A stretch of DNA of 64,000 bases. Source: Chiua virens (taxonomy: Eukaryota; Basidiomycota; Agaricomycetes; Boletales; Boletaceae). Location: positions 248,001-312,000 of the forward strand of contig JAHNUO010000030.1 in assembly GCA_019787685.1 (NCBI GenBank). The letters are read 5' to 3'. Shown piece by piece: positions 24,701 through 34,986 of this stretch (positions are counted from its first letter, which is position 1; the number at the start of each line of letters is the position of its first letter). The notes beneath the pieces were generated by a model. It was not told the origin of the DNA, did not search any database, and saw nothing but the letters and a program-made list of their open reading frames with translations. The translations under genes were made by a program, and so were the position numbers.

Positions 24701-26690
24701 ACGTCTGTCAAGATCCCTTTGCGCCCAATGTCGCACTCCATTTGGCGGACAAGATTGTTTATACACATTCCACTGTACTTCGTGCGCGATCCGACTTCTT
24801 TTCTGCCTTTTTTTCGGATCAGGACTGGACCGTTGAACGGAGAGACGACGCGGGCGTGGTCGATGTAGACTTAAGACACCACAAGTGGCAAGTCATGCAG
24901 TTTGTACTGCGGTTCGTCTGTTTCGGCGATGAAGCTATGTTCGAAATGCTTGGTAAGTCCCTCTGAGTTTCATAACACGCCATGTCAATCCATTTCCAGA
25001 CTTCGTGAGCAACGTCGATGAATTGCTCGAGTTTATGTTCCTCGTAATATCTGCTGCGGTGATGTCCCCTCTCCATCACTTGTCTGCAATATCATTAAAC
25101 ATGTTCTCAACCAGAACGAATTGCTTCTAGACCGGCTGGTTTTGCTGTGTTCTTGAATCATCCTCCAGTATTTGAACACGTACAATGCATGTTGCCTACT
25201 CACGGACGCCATACACTTCAACGCGATCGAGCTGGCGGATCGCGTCCAAGGTTATATGGTTGCCAATATGGAGATGCTGCTCGAGTCGAGGATCCTCGAC
25301 GACCTCGAACTTCGAGTTGTACGCAAGCTCTCGGAACACGCGCGTGCTCAGCAAGCAATCCACTCACCTGTGTCTCGATCCAATAAGCTGGGACGCGCAG
25401 CATTGGAGAAGCACAAGGATTGGCTTGCGCTGCAAGATATCCCGGTTCCCATCATATCCAGTCAGAAAGCCTTTACTGCGAAGGACTCACCACGAACGTC
25501 AGCACCTGGTTCAGCGAGGAAGACGGTTGGCTGCCAATTGTGGCTATATTCGCCAACCCCAAGTCCTGTGCTTCGTCCATCTGCGACACCACAGCCACCG
25601 CTAGGAGATGAAATCTTTGCCATGGACGATGCGGATGTGGGCTTTCCCCTTAAACCGAATTCTTTGCAGACGAGTGCAAGTGAGGAGACACTCGCGCAGA
25701 TGCCAATGGCTGGAGCTGCGAAACCGGGATGGAAGAAGAATGGGGTGATGCCTTGGTCAGTATTACTTTTTGATATCTCTACTTTATTCTTACGTCGGTA
25801 TAGCACGGACCTCAAGGCGATTATGGCAGAGGCGGAGAATGGTCGGAGGCACACACACACACGCACCCTAGGTTCGGGTACAGAACTGGCTGTTGGCAGC
25901 GATGCTTACGCAAACATGAGTACTGTACCTGCAAGGCCTGCGCAAGGCGCGGGTGTGTCGCCAGGGCCAGGTCGTTTATCTGGACAGTCTTGGCGATCCG
26001 ACGATCCACCAATACCACATCGCGTCCCATCAAACCCTTCTGTGACTCAGAGACCAGAGTCGATCCCGGCGCTGATGGCAAGTCGCACAAGTGGCGCTGT
26101 TCGAACTCCACCCCCGGGCTCAAGGTCACCGGGGCCAGTCATGGGCCCTGTCATCACGCCCGTTCGCCAGACCTCAAACACATCTGCGTCCACCAGCACC
26201 CGCGCTGGGAGCCCACGGAAACCATCGTAAGTGCCTTTTTCTACGCAGATTGCCGTTTTCGGGTTGTAATGGTCGTTTATAATCTAGGTTGGGTGGTGCA
26301 TGGACACTGCCACCCGTACAACCTATCACGGCGCCGACAGTGTCGACTTCGACCCTGCTTCCGTTTGCAGAGATACAACGGATGCAAGCGTTGCAAGAGG
26401 CAACATCCACGACCAGGGACAAACGGTCGTTGCGCGAGATTCAGGAAGAGGAGCGCGTGCACCAGCAAGAAGTTAATTTCCTGCGGTGGTGGGCCGCAGA
26501 GGAGGAGCGTGTGCGGCTTGAGACCTTGGAGCAGGAGCAGGCGACCTTGCGCGTGAGGACGCACCACCAGAACAAGGACAAAGGTGGGAAGGGGCGATCT
26601 CGAAAGCCCAAGGCAGAAAGACCACAAGAGAGAAGTCCATCGGGGGTGTTGAACCAGGTGTATCGGGAGCGCCAGGATAGCACTTTATGA
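21796..26690 (+). pseudogene. IBTK: IBTK-like ankyrin-RCC1-BTB protein with one in-frame TGA
   Basis: Homologue of inhibitor of Bruton tyrosine kinase, in fungi a likely substrate adaptor of Cullin-3 ubiquitin ligase. ATG at 21796 (MTLLHVYFTLRN). Ankyrin repeats are seen as 'NAFDHLGRTVLHLVCAS', 'WTALHRAMYAGNIE' and 'DMEGYTAFDLYN'; RCC1 repeats follow ('TWGANR', 'LCGFGSGGR', 'SVALGQDHTLALTSAG', 'DVWTWGTNGGQLG'); then two BTB domains ('VDLTVRVGDEFEIPAHRVI' and 'NVALHLADKIVYTHSTVL') with BACK-like helices; the C-terminus is Ser/Pro-rich, then a Glu/Arg-rich coiled coil ending 'RERQDSTL'. Some ten introns all keep phase. The only lesion I see is TGA at 25154-25156 inside 'LVLLCS-stop-IILQYLNTYNAC', where a sense codon (perhaps CGA) is expected. 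The rest is open, so the loss may be recent or a sequencing error. Confidence 0.8.
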
Positions 26691-27762
26691 CGTTTTATGA
26701 CTTGGACTTGATGCCAAATGAACTCTAAAATTGTGTTCTAATAGATTCCACCATAATCGGGTACAAGACCGTCTGAAAATTTTGTTACTCGTTCCCTGCA
26801 TCAACATAATTTCAAGTGAATTGTGACATTCATCTAAAATCTCATGTAACTGTAATGACAATGCAATTCTTTTGTAAGAGGCTATCATAATTTGCCATGC
26901 TGCTATTGTCTCTCGATATTAGGTGCGAATTTGAAGTTTATGCACTTTGGCAGCCTTAGTATAGTTATCTCCTAAAGCCAGTATAATCCCGTCCGACTTT
27001 GAAGCTCACATGACTCTGACAGCGCCGTCACAGCAAGGTTGTAAAGTGTAGTTCTAGTGGTGCAGCGCGGACCACGCTCGCATGGAAACTTGAACACAAA
27101 TTCCGTTGGAAAACTATAGTGTACACTGCCTTATAGTACCGTGACATCTGATGAGAAATGAACATAAGTCAAACCTGATGTAAATGAGCATGGTCCGGAA
27201 ACAGGACAGGTGCCGATTTAATGGCGAACAAAAAATTAGTCTCGACTCAGCGAGCTAGTGGAGGGAATACGGTAGAGTAAGTCTGGGCTTGCAAAGGGTT
27301 GGGGGAGGAGTAGGAATACTGACTTGCAACGAAGGATGCTGGTTCGATTCAAGGGATTGTTTGGATCGTCTTTCCAAGACCCTGAAATAATAGGGAATAA
27401 GTGGCATGCATAGTATACGATCATGCATGGATTGTGAAGGGTGGGCTTGTGCGCGCCGGAAGTTGGCACAATTGAGTGGTAAGAGTGCCTTGGATAAGAC
27501 ACTCAGCGACGAGGGCTGCATAGAACGCTGCTTCTCCAAAACGCGAAGCTCGCCATGTGCATTAGGAGTAGGGTAGGCGGGAGCAAGTGTTGGTAGTGCC
27601 GTCGGATGGCTTGGCGGCTTGTTTGTCTGTCAAATCCACCATCACCAATCATGGTATCTATGGATTCGAATCCACAAGTTCGCTGGATGATGTGGGCTTC
27701 AATGAAGCAATCCCTCTAATTGATGATCTGGTGGACATCGAGACTGGGTGGGATGATAGAGG
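26691..27762. other. Intergenic, no gene recognised
   Basis: AT-rich 3' flanks of two convergent genes (IBTK-like on plus, UBL3-like on minus). An isolated GGTTCGATTC near 27331 resembles a Pol III B box, but no A box could be paired with it. Confidence 0.4.
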
Positions 27763-28700
27763 CTATTGAGAGACATTAGAAGTAGGTAGCAGACGCAACA
27801 TTAGCGTGATGGGCAAGATCTCAGGTTTCGGTTCGGAGGGAAGCGACGTCGGGAACCCGACACCTGTAAATGTGACATGTGTTGATCAGCATATGGGGAA
27901 AACAAATAGAGGGAGAAATGGCAGACAGTATGCATCTGATTGCCTGGAATTATCGCGATGACGCTGAGATACCAAGGGTGTGGGGAAAGGGGGGAAGAGG
28001 AAATGAAAGAGAACGTGCAGACCATGTACGTAGTAGCATATCGTCGTCCTGCAAAATCTTTCCTAGATAAAGAATTCGCAGATAGGATGGTGCTGGTGGG
28101 TGTTCATCTTGCCAATCTAAATACATGAGGTTATCACGGGGTCGAGATATCATGCATGTGTAAGAATGGAAGAGGCAGTGCGGCGGACATCGGCACGGTA
28201 GTCAGACAGGAGAGAGAAAGACAGTGCATAAGACAGCCGATTGTCAGAAACGGAATGCGGTACAGAAATGACGACAGACCTGCATCACGCGGAGGCCATG
28301 TGTTCCATACAAGCTCCTTGACCTGTCCCACAGTCGTTTCTGGCTCAAAAACTGGGTTTTGCGAAGACCAGATATGAGGAGGAACGTCAATGATATGGCA
28401 GGGACGGTGGCAATAAGACCACCAGTGGTTGCAGTGGAGAGGTCAGAGACATGCCATGGCGCAAACAGTGCAGGGAGAGGAGGCAGAGGAGGGTAGACGG
28501 GAGCTGGGAGCGAGTCTACATCGACTCTTGTGTACGAAGTGCACGCACTTGCGGATGAGTAGGGACCAAACTTGGCATTAGGAGGATCAACGAAGGGAAG
28601 GCGGAAGGCATTGTAAGGGTAAACACTGGAATTGGTGTCTTCGTTGAAGTACTGGGGGGAAGCATAGCTGATGGCACCTCCTCTCCTTGAGGTGGCGGTT
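27763..28700 (-). pseudogene. UBL3: UBL3-like ubiquitin-fold protein, one frameshift
   Basis: Membrane-anchored-ubiquitin-fold-like protein (UBL3 family). Pro-rich N-terminal region (28700-28400), then the ubiquitin fold: 'ISLTFLLISGLRKTQ', 'FEPETTVGQVKELVWNTWPP', after an intron 'DWQDEHPPAPSYLRILYLGK' with 'ILQDDDMLL', after another intron 'FPTSLPSEPKPE' and the stop at 27763-27765. Exons: 27763-27863, 28030-28116, 28280 upward. The second and third match the human order V-W-N-W-P / L-R-L-I-Y-Q-G / L. A one-base shortfall in a T run between 'LRKTQF' and 'EPETT' (about 28335-28345) breaks the frame; a homopolymer error is as likely as a mutation. The C-terminal Cys of animal UBL3 is absent. 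The start codon is not resolved. Confidence 0.6.
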
Positions 28701-29260
28701 TGGTGGCTGCAGGTTGTGCCGCTTGTGCGGGTGCGGCGGGAGGGAAGGGAGAGACCACACCATTTTACATCTTAACAGCAGGATCAATGATCCTGGGAGC
28801 GACATCAGGGGATGTGAGGCACTCTGCGGAGACAGGGTTCTGGAGTTTAATGGACTGGTGTTGATGGAAATGGTCAGGGAGAGGGGCACCACACAAGATG
28901 AGCTTGAATGGAATTATCTGGGCGCGAGGGGCGTTGACTTGGTCATTGGAGAAGGAGACGGAGGTAGTGAGAGGGGTTGGCACAGGACTGGACGTAACAG
29001 AGGGGGGGACCATTCCATGGAGGGCATTGATAGGGGCAGGAACCAAGGGAGGGTTGGACTGATGGGCAAGGTTGCTGTGACTGTGTATGTAGACTGGGGG
29101 AATATGACAAGGGAGAAAGAGTGAGCGAGAGTGAAGGGACGGTTTGGTATTGTACTTGCTGGCAGTGAGATAGGTGAGTAGGCTGTGTAGTTCCTGGGAA
29201 GTGTGACTAGCCTGCTTGAGGTCGCAGATGTGATCTGGACGCAGAGTGAGGGTGGTAGGG
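28701..29260 (-). other. Pro/Ser-rich open frame of unknown origin
   Basis: A minus-strand frame is open from about 29255 to 28765, beginning 'RPDHICDLKQASHTSQELH' and continuing Pro/Thr/Ser-rich. It could be a 5' exon region of the UBL3-like gene or a gag-like relic from the neighbouring transposons. I cannot decide. Confidence 0.3.
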
Positions 29261-29305
29261 ATACAAAGATATAAAGACCATCAGCAAAAAATATATAATC
29301 TGGCT

Positions 29306-29480
29306 AGGGCTTGCAAGGTTCTCATGGCCTTGCAAGCCTTAGCCTCGTCTTGCAAGGCATTGCCCGACCATGTAAGATTTATACGATCGGCTTACCAGGG
29401 CTTGCAAGGTTTTCATGGCCTTGCAAGCCCTAGCCTCGTCTCGCAAGGTGTTGCCCGACCATGCAAGGTGTATACATAAG
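29306..29480. repeat. Tandem duplication, about 91-bp unit, CTTGCAAG-rich
   Basis: Two copies of a unit beginning AGGGCTTGCAAGG, starting near 29306 and 29397, with scattered substitutions. Each unit holds three CTTGCAAG-type near-palindromes. It abuts the 3' end of Plavaka copy 2. Confidence 0.7.
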
Positions 29481-29496
29481 CAGCAAGACGTTCAAG

Positions 29497-31232
29497 TTAC
29501 AGGTAAGCTAGGGGATCCACCTCCAAGTTGTCCCACTGTTCATTCTCGCCGTCCTCAGCACCCAGGTCATCTTCACTGTGGTAATGCCGCTCTTCAAGTT
29601 CCTCCTGCACAACCTGATCTAACCCCGTATAGCCAAACTCTTCCATTTCATCTAGAAGCTCACCGTCTGCCAGCGAAGCAGATAGCCCTGGATAAGCTGT
29701 CGCATCATCACCTCCGTCGTCATTGTCATCGACTTCATCGACTTCATCACTTCTGTCATCCTCGATGTCACTTTCTCCGGTCTCATGTTTGCCTGCCACC
29801 ATATCTTCACCATCATCAAAGTCTTCACTACCCATCTCCACATCTGAGTCGCTTCCGGTCTTCTGGTCTCGCTCGCTTTCCAGCTCGAAAGGAATCTTAT
29901 CCAGTTCATCACGATCATCGAGGAGACATTTAGTCTCCTCCCGCATTGTCTTGTGCCCCACAGCGCCCTCGCGATACCACATAAACATGTCCTGATCAGT
30001 GAAGCTGTAGATAGTTTTATAAACAAAATTTGTAAACTGTCTTTTCTGTACTTACATGTTGACGTAGTACCATTCCCAGTCCTTGTGCTTCTCTGACGGC
30101 TGACAGGCAATTGAATGTGATAGCAGCATTGATGTTTGTCCGTATGTGAACGCAGGGATGAGGTGAACACCTCGTATGATCAGTTCAGGATTGAGGAAGC
30201 TGAATGCGGATGGATCATTGCTATCATAGAATCCAATGTGTGGAAGCCGTTTCCTGGCCCAGATTGACGTAGCATCCATGCACTGTGCCAACCATCGAAC
30301 CCAGAGGACATCCATGCACCTAACCTTTGCCTGATAGTGAACATTCATGTGGAAAATTCCAACAATCCAGGCATACCAATATGGATGGGGGTGCTCATCA
30401 TCATCCTCATGGGCAAGAACCATAATGTCGGCATGTGTGCGTGGGTTGAGAGCATCCTGGGCTCGGCATAAATCATACGTCGTATAGTTGACCTGAAGCA
30501 CCTTGTGACGGTAGATTCGGTTATGGACAAAGCTAATCGTATCCCATTGATGCGCAGTGAATTCTGTCTCATCACCATCGTATTCGCTGCCTGTCAAACG
30601 CGCCAGGAGGTGATTCTTGAGTTTAGGTAGGAAATCCTGTGGACATCATGAGAACCTCATCACTCCAGCTCGATTCCCGTCCAAACCTTCAATGCAGGGT
30701 CATCCCGATTCTTCCCACACCACTCGGAGATATCCCAGTAATATTGTTGAGAAGCAGATACTTGATAATGAGTGGAGTGCAACGCGGGAGTGGATCTTGG
30801 TCGATGAAATGCAAAAAAGGGGTTCCATCTTGGCCACCCTTGGAACTGTCCTGCCCACGGTGCTGTTCAATGTCTTGCAACCTATGGAGCAGGCGTTCCC
30901 GGTATTGTTGCCTCGCAATACCCTGTGTGAACTTGATTTTGTTCGTTCGTGGATAGAAGTGTTTCACCCGACGGTGTTCAAGCTCTCCCTGCATATCATA
31001 AGCAACTGATTCCAAGGTCTGAGCATAAGCTACTGTACCCACCACCTGTGTCGAGTAATTATCAGTCGTCCCAAAAAGCCAGATGGATTGTACATAGTCG
31101 CCAAGTGCATGAAGCTTGTATGTCGATAGGTTGAAAGTTTGTTGCTTTGAGGAATTAGCTTCCGATTTTTTGCTACTCTTTTGCTTCTGCTTGCCCTTTG
31201 CCTGTCAGCAAGAACATGCAGCTGACTCCTGC
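29497..31232 (-). pseudogene. Plavaka copy 2, C-terminal half
   Basis: C-terminal half of a second Plavaka transposase. Reading on the minus strand from 31232: 'KGKQKQKSSKKSE', 'TFNLSTYKLHALGDYVQSI', 'FGTTDNYSTQ', intron, 'GELEHRRVKHFYPRTNK', a less clear stretch, then 'DFLPKLKNHLLARL', 'KVLQVNYTTYDLCRAQDAL', 'MDVLWVRWLAQCMDAT', 'PHIGFYDSNDPSAFSFLNPE', 'LIIRGVHLIPAFTYGQ', an intron after YYVNM, and an acidic tail to the stop at 29497. It has at least one TGA near 31205. The N-terminal side resumes at 36222, on the other side of LTR element A, so the two pieces are one transposon split by insertion. Confidence 0.85.
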
Positions 31233-31848
31233 TGTAGGGAATAGGTATTCCCTGTGCTCGCATAGCACGTTTCTGCACCCTGTCGTCACCCGATCCCGAT
31301 CCTGATCTGTCTGCTTGTGCGAACTCATCCAGATTGCTGTATCTGTGCCTGATTTGCCTCGGACTCTTTTATTTTATTTTTGATGCTCCTTATTCATACT
31401 TAGCATTGGCTAGACCATGTCATGCAGCCCTTGCAGGGACATTCGGGTGCCTCTCAAACTTTATACCGTACGAAAACCTTCTTCTTTTATCATTATCCTT
31501 ACTTAGGACAAGTCTGAGGGTATTCCCGAGGACTATAAATTCACTGTATTGACAAAAATACAGTAGCTTTTGCCCGTGTGCATCTGTCTCACATCGTTTT
31601 CGGTCAACATTCGTTTTCTCTCGCTCTCCTCGTATTTTCTCGATCCGGATCAGACTGCTGCGTCCGCTTTTCTATCCGTTTTAATCCGGATTCGCCCCGG
31701 ATTCATCTTGGACTACTCAAAAACCATTATTCGTCGTTCACCAACTCAGTGTTGTCCCTGGGTCGAATGGAATCACATTCCTTCACCCTCTTTTCTATTC
31801 TTTCAATCCCCCTGAGTATTGCACTACAGCCGGGATTTATTACCTTCA
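31233..31848 (+). repeat. 5' LTR of element A
   Basis: 616 bp, begins TGTAGGGAATAGGTATTCCC (an inverted repeat in itself) and ends ATTACCTTCA. TATAAAT near 31536 precedes a hairpin-like 'TGTATTGACAAAAATACAG', the likely start of R. Confidence 0.8.
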
Positions 31849-31850
31849 AC

Positions 31851-31868
31851 TGGAGCCCACCGTGAGGG
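31851..31868 (+). promoter_or_regulatory. tRNA-type primer-binding site of element A
   Basis: TGGAGCCCACCGTGAGGG follows the LTR after two bases. It starts TGG, the complement of a tRNA CCA end. Family B has TGGAGCCTACTGCAAGGG at the same place. The tRNA is not identified. Confidence 0.6.
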
Positions 31869-32082
31869 ACTTCCAGAAGTTGGTACAGACGATGACAACC
31901 CATCCACTCATTATTCACCTCACTCACAACACACCTTCGCTTCACTTCTCAGAAAATTTTTGCCTCGGTTAACACCTCCTTGCACAGCATCATCACTCTT
32001 ATCGAACCCTGCATCACTACCCTTATGCTGCCGCAGAACTCTAAGTGACATCAGACAAGTCAGACGACACCTGTCATGGCAC

Positions 32083-33585
32083 ATGGTGACCTGCGCCACC
32101 ATCCGAGTCGTTACTATACCATCACCTGGATATCTCCTACAGCTGCCCTTCCGGACTGCCTCTAGTGCCCCATGTTTTGATGTGACCATTCCATCACAGT
32201 TACCTGCCTTTTTGAAATACGTCGATCAGTTAGCTACAAGCATTGGACTCATGGATGCACAGAAGATTAATACAGCAATCTGGTATGCCTACCCAGAAGA
32301 TGCTGAGCTATGGCGGACATCACAGCAAGTACTTGCAGCGCAGCCGGATTGGTCAACGTTCATAGCAGATGTCCAGCACTGGTACTCATCATACGACAAC
32401 GACTACCTACTTTACGTTCCAGAACCATCCATCAACATCACCACTGACCCCATCCTTGCCTCAGTTTCTACCTTGTCGAATCTAGCAGATCACACGCCGC
32501 AAAGTGATTCCATCCGGGTCTATTCAAGGATAGTAGAATGTGATCCTGAGCAATCTGGTAATGTCTCAATTGAACCCGTCTATGCTGATCCGCCTCTCAC
32601 AGCTGTCGAATTTGCAGTACCGCATGCCGAAACACAGGAGCAAGATGAACCGGATTGCCCCAACACATCTCACCCACTATGCTCACCCTCCTCAGGCACA
32701 ATTGCTCTGCCACTGGACATACTCATGCATACATCAATCCGAACATTCTCGGATCCATCACCACGACCAATCCAACCACCTTCGCCCTCTTCAGATACGT
32801 CACAACCCGACTCGTCCACCCCATTGCTCTCACCATTGACCACACCAACCTTGCCACCGATGAACCTCACACCACCACTTACCCATCTGTCACATAGTAC
32901 CAGATTGCAGCTCAGCAGATCAATGTTTTCGGCTATGACAAAATGGCCAACTGTGCACATACTCTCATCCCACTCACTTCCCTCTCACCCACCTGGCTTA
33001 GCACGACCACCTCACTTGCCTCCAGAAGACACAACTGTTTTATCACCACCGGATCCACCATCATCGCCATCTGTTCGTGATAGCAGCATGCCGGCCGCAT
33101 CACTGAAAACATCTATCTGGATAGCTTGGATCATGTCGGATCCATCACCACCCGCATTGCTCAGTTGGTCTCTCATCCCTAAAGCTGTCCCATCACCTAT
33201 CATGTCCAAACCGCTGTCACTGCATTTACAGCTGTATCCGAGGATTTGTAGTACCTTGCCGGTTCAATCAGTTTCTGGCCAGGTATCGAAGCTAAACGCA
33301 CTCTTCTGCACAGTTCCTATACCCCATGAAGTGCGCACATTGCAGCCACACCCGTCACCCTCGTTCTTTTTCAACAAACCGCCCTTGCTGCTATCGACCT
33401 CACCTCTCGTTTCCACAACCATGCCACCACCCACCTCATCCAAGCTGCCACCTCTACGTTTACGGCTGTATCTGAGGACCCATACCTCACTGGTTCAATC
33501 GGTTCTGAGCCGGTTATCGAAACTACACATGCCCTTTGCTGCTCTCCGAGTCCCAATCTGTTTCCCTCTCTCAATTTTACACTAA
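32083..33585 (+). CDS. Gag-like protein of element A
   Basis: The frame is open from within the LTR end (31819) to 33585; the first in-frame ATG is 32083 (MVTCATIRV), giving about 500 residues. The N-terminal part 'FLKYVDQLATSIGLMDAQKI' and 'AELWRTSQQVLAAQPDW' matches the order of the family-B gag ('DYIDFLCTWVELPQSKRVWY', 'HDLWEILPEVVTDPPDW'), which is a Retrotrans_gag-type capsid domain. The rest is Ser/Pro/Thr-rich with no zinc knuckle. The frame has stayed open although most neighbours are decayed. No enzyme domains follow it within the element. Role inferred as particle protein or remnant of one. Confidence 0.6.
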   Translation: MVTCATIRVVTIPSPGYLLQLPFRTASSAPCFDVTIPSQLPAFLKYVDQLATSIGLMDAQKINTAIWYAYPEDAELWRTSQQVLAAQPDWSTFIADVQHWYSSYDNDYLLYVPEPSINITTDPILASVSTLSNLADHTPQSDSIRVYSRIVECDPEQSGNVSIEPVYADPPLTAVEFAVPHAETQEQDEPDCPNTSHPLCSPSSGTIALPLDILMHTSIRTFSDPSPRPIQPPSPSSDTSQPDSSTPLLSPLTTPTLPPMNLTPPLTHLSHSTRLQLSRSMFSAMTKWPTVHILSSHSLPSHPPGLARPPHLPPEDTTVLSPPDPPSSPSVRDSSMPAASLKTSIWIAWIMSDPSPPALLSWSLIPKAVPSPIMSKPLSLHLQLYPRICSTLPVQSVSGQVSKLNALFCTVPIPHEVRTLQPHPSPSFFFNKPPLLLSTSPLVSTTMPPPTSSKLPPLRLRLYLRTHTSLVQSVLSRLSKLHMPFAALRVPICFPLSILH

Positions 33586-34740
33586 CACATACATTGTTTC
33601 ATTTCAGTTTATGCTTCAGCTGTCTCTGCCCACATTGGGTTTATTTGATGACCCGGCCGACACGGTTCGGTTGCATTTTCCCTTCAACCTGGGAATCTGA
33701 CTGTTTCTTTTTTTTCACTATCATTGAGATGCCCTCACCCTTTCTCCACAGCATTATCTGGATGACCGGGAGGTCATCAGATATGGCCTACCCAGGGGGG
33801 AGGGGTCTACAAGACCACCTTGGTTTCCACACACAACTTTTCGCGTTTTCACAATTTCAGTCATTAAAATCATTCTTTTGATATCCATTTCATCTTTGTT
33901 TCATCCCCGGTATTCGTCCAGCAGATCTCTATCTCACCCTGGGTTTAGTCCGGTGATCGATCATTACTCATTGAACAAGAAACCATCACAGAAAAGAAAA
34001 GAATACCATATAGAAAAACCAAGACATGATCATATAGTCCATTCATTTCTTCTACCACTCAATTCACTACTTCGTTATTGTGACCATATAGAATTCGTGC
34101 CCTCATCCGCTACATACCACTTCTGCTCTTCGAACGCGCATAGGCACAATGCACTTTATCCGGTCATATCTGGATCGTTTCCGGATGTTTTTTAGGTATC
34201 ATGAAAGGGCATCCGTTGCAGGTATAGATGCGAAAGATGCACGACAAAGACAAGCCAAGTCGGACACTTGCCAATTGATTTCATTTCGTTTTTTCTCTTT
34301 CTTATAATTTCTTTCACGTTCAACCATACAGTTCTTTTTCTTCAAATTTGGATCACACAGCAAGCAGTGAGCAGGGGATAGCAAACTCGGCCGACTGGAT
34401 CACATTGGATCACACTGAACACATGCAGACAAGCAGAATTCACGCAGGACGATCGACGCATACCAGAGATGCTATCACTGAGATGAACATGAAACCATCA
34501 CACACACTTCACATCGCAGATTATGGCCATCCTTCATCCATCATGCCTTCATGTGCGAGACCATAGACAACAGACACACAGAAAAGCCACACATCACACC
34601 GTTGTGATCACTATCTGATCCTGTCATTTGTGGATCATCGTCACTGTGCCGCTATCACCAGTCATCATTGTCATTCCTGTCGTTTTCGGGTCATCATCAC
34701 TGTGCAGCCACCATCACTCTCATTGTCATCATCATCATCT

Positions 34741-34812
34741 CTGTCGTCATCTCTGTCGTCATCTCTGTCGTCATCTCTGTCGTCATCTCTGTCGTCATCT
34801 CTGTCGTCATCT
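34741..34812. repeat. 12-bp minisatellite (CTGTCGTCATCT)6
   Basis: Six perfect units followed by degenerate CTGTCATCACTATCATC. It sits in the 3' part of the internal region of element A. Confidence 0.9.
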
Positions 34813-34986
34813 CTGTCATCACTATCATCACTCTCATTGCTGTCATTGTCTCTGTCGACATATCCGTCACCCTTTTGTATCCGGACCCATCCACTGCCAT
34901 CTGCAACTGTCACGTTGAACCACTGATCGCATCCCCATACACATCGGGCTGACTGGGGACAGTCAGCATCTAAAGTCCCCGTCGGG

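Noticed and set aside
25139..25176. Short intron removing the IBTK TGA
   Set aside because: The only GT-AG pair around it spans 22 nt and its removal gives a new stop.
27331..27341. tRNA gene suggested by GGTTCGATTC
   Set aside because: No A box, stems or terminator at suitable spacing.
29246..29480. CRISPR-like array
   Set aside because: Only two direct units without spacer structure, in a eukaryotic genome.
34668..34952. Ser/Val-rich ORFs on plus and Asp/Arg-rich ORFs on minus as genes
   Set aside because: They are all readings of the 12-bp minisatellite and flanking trinucleotide repeats.
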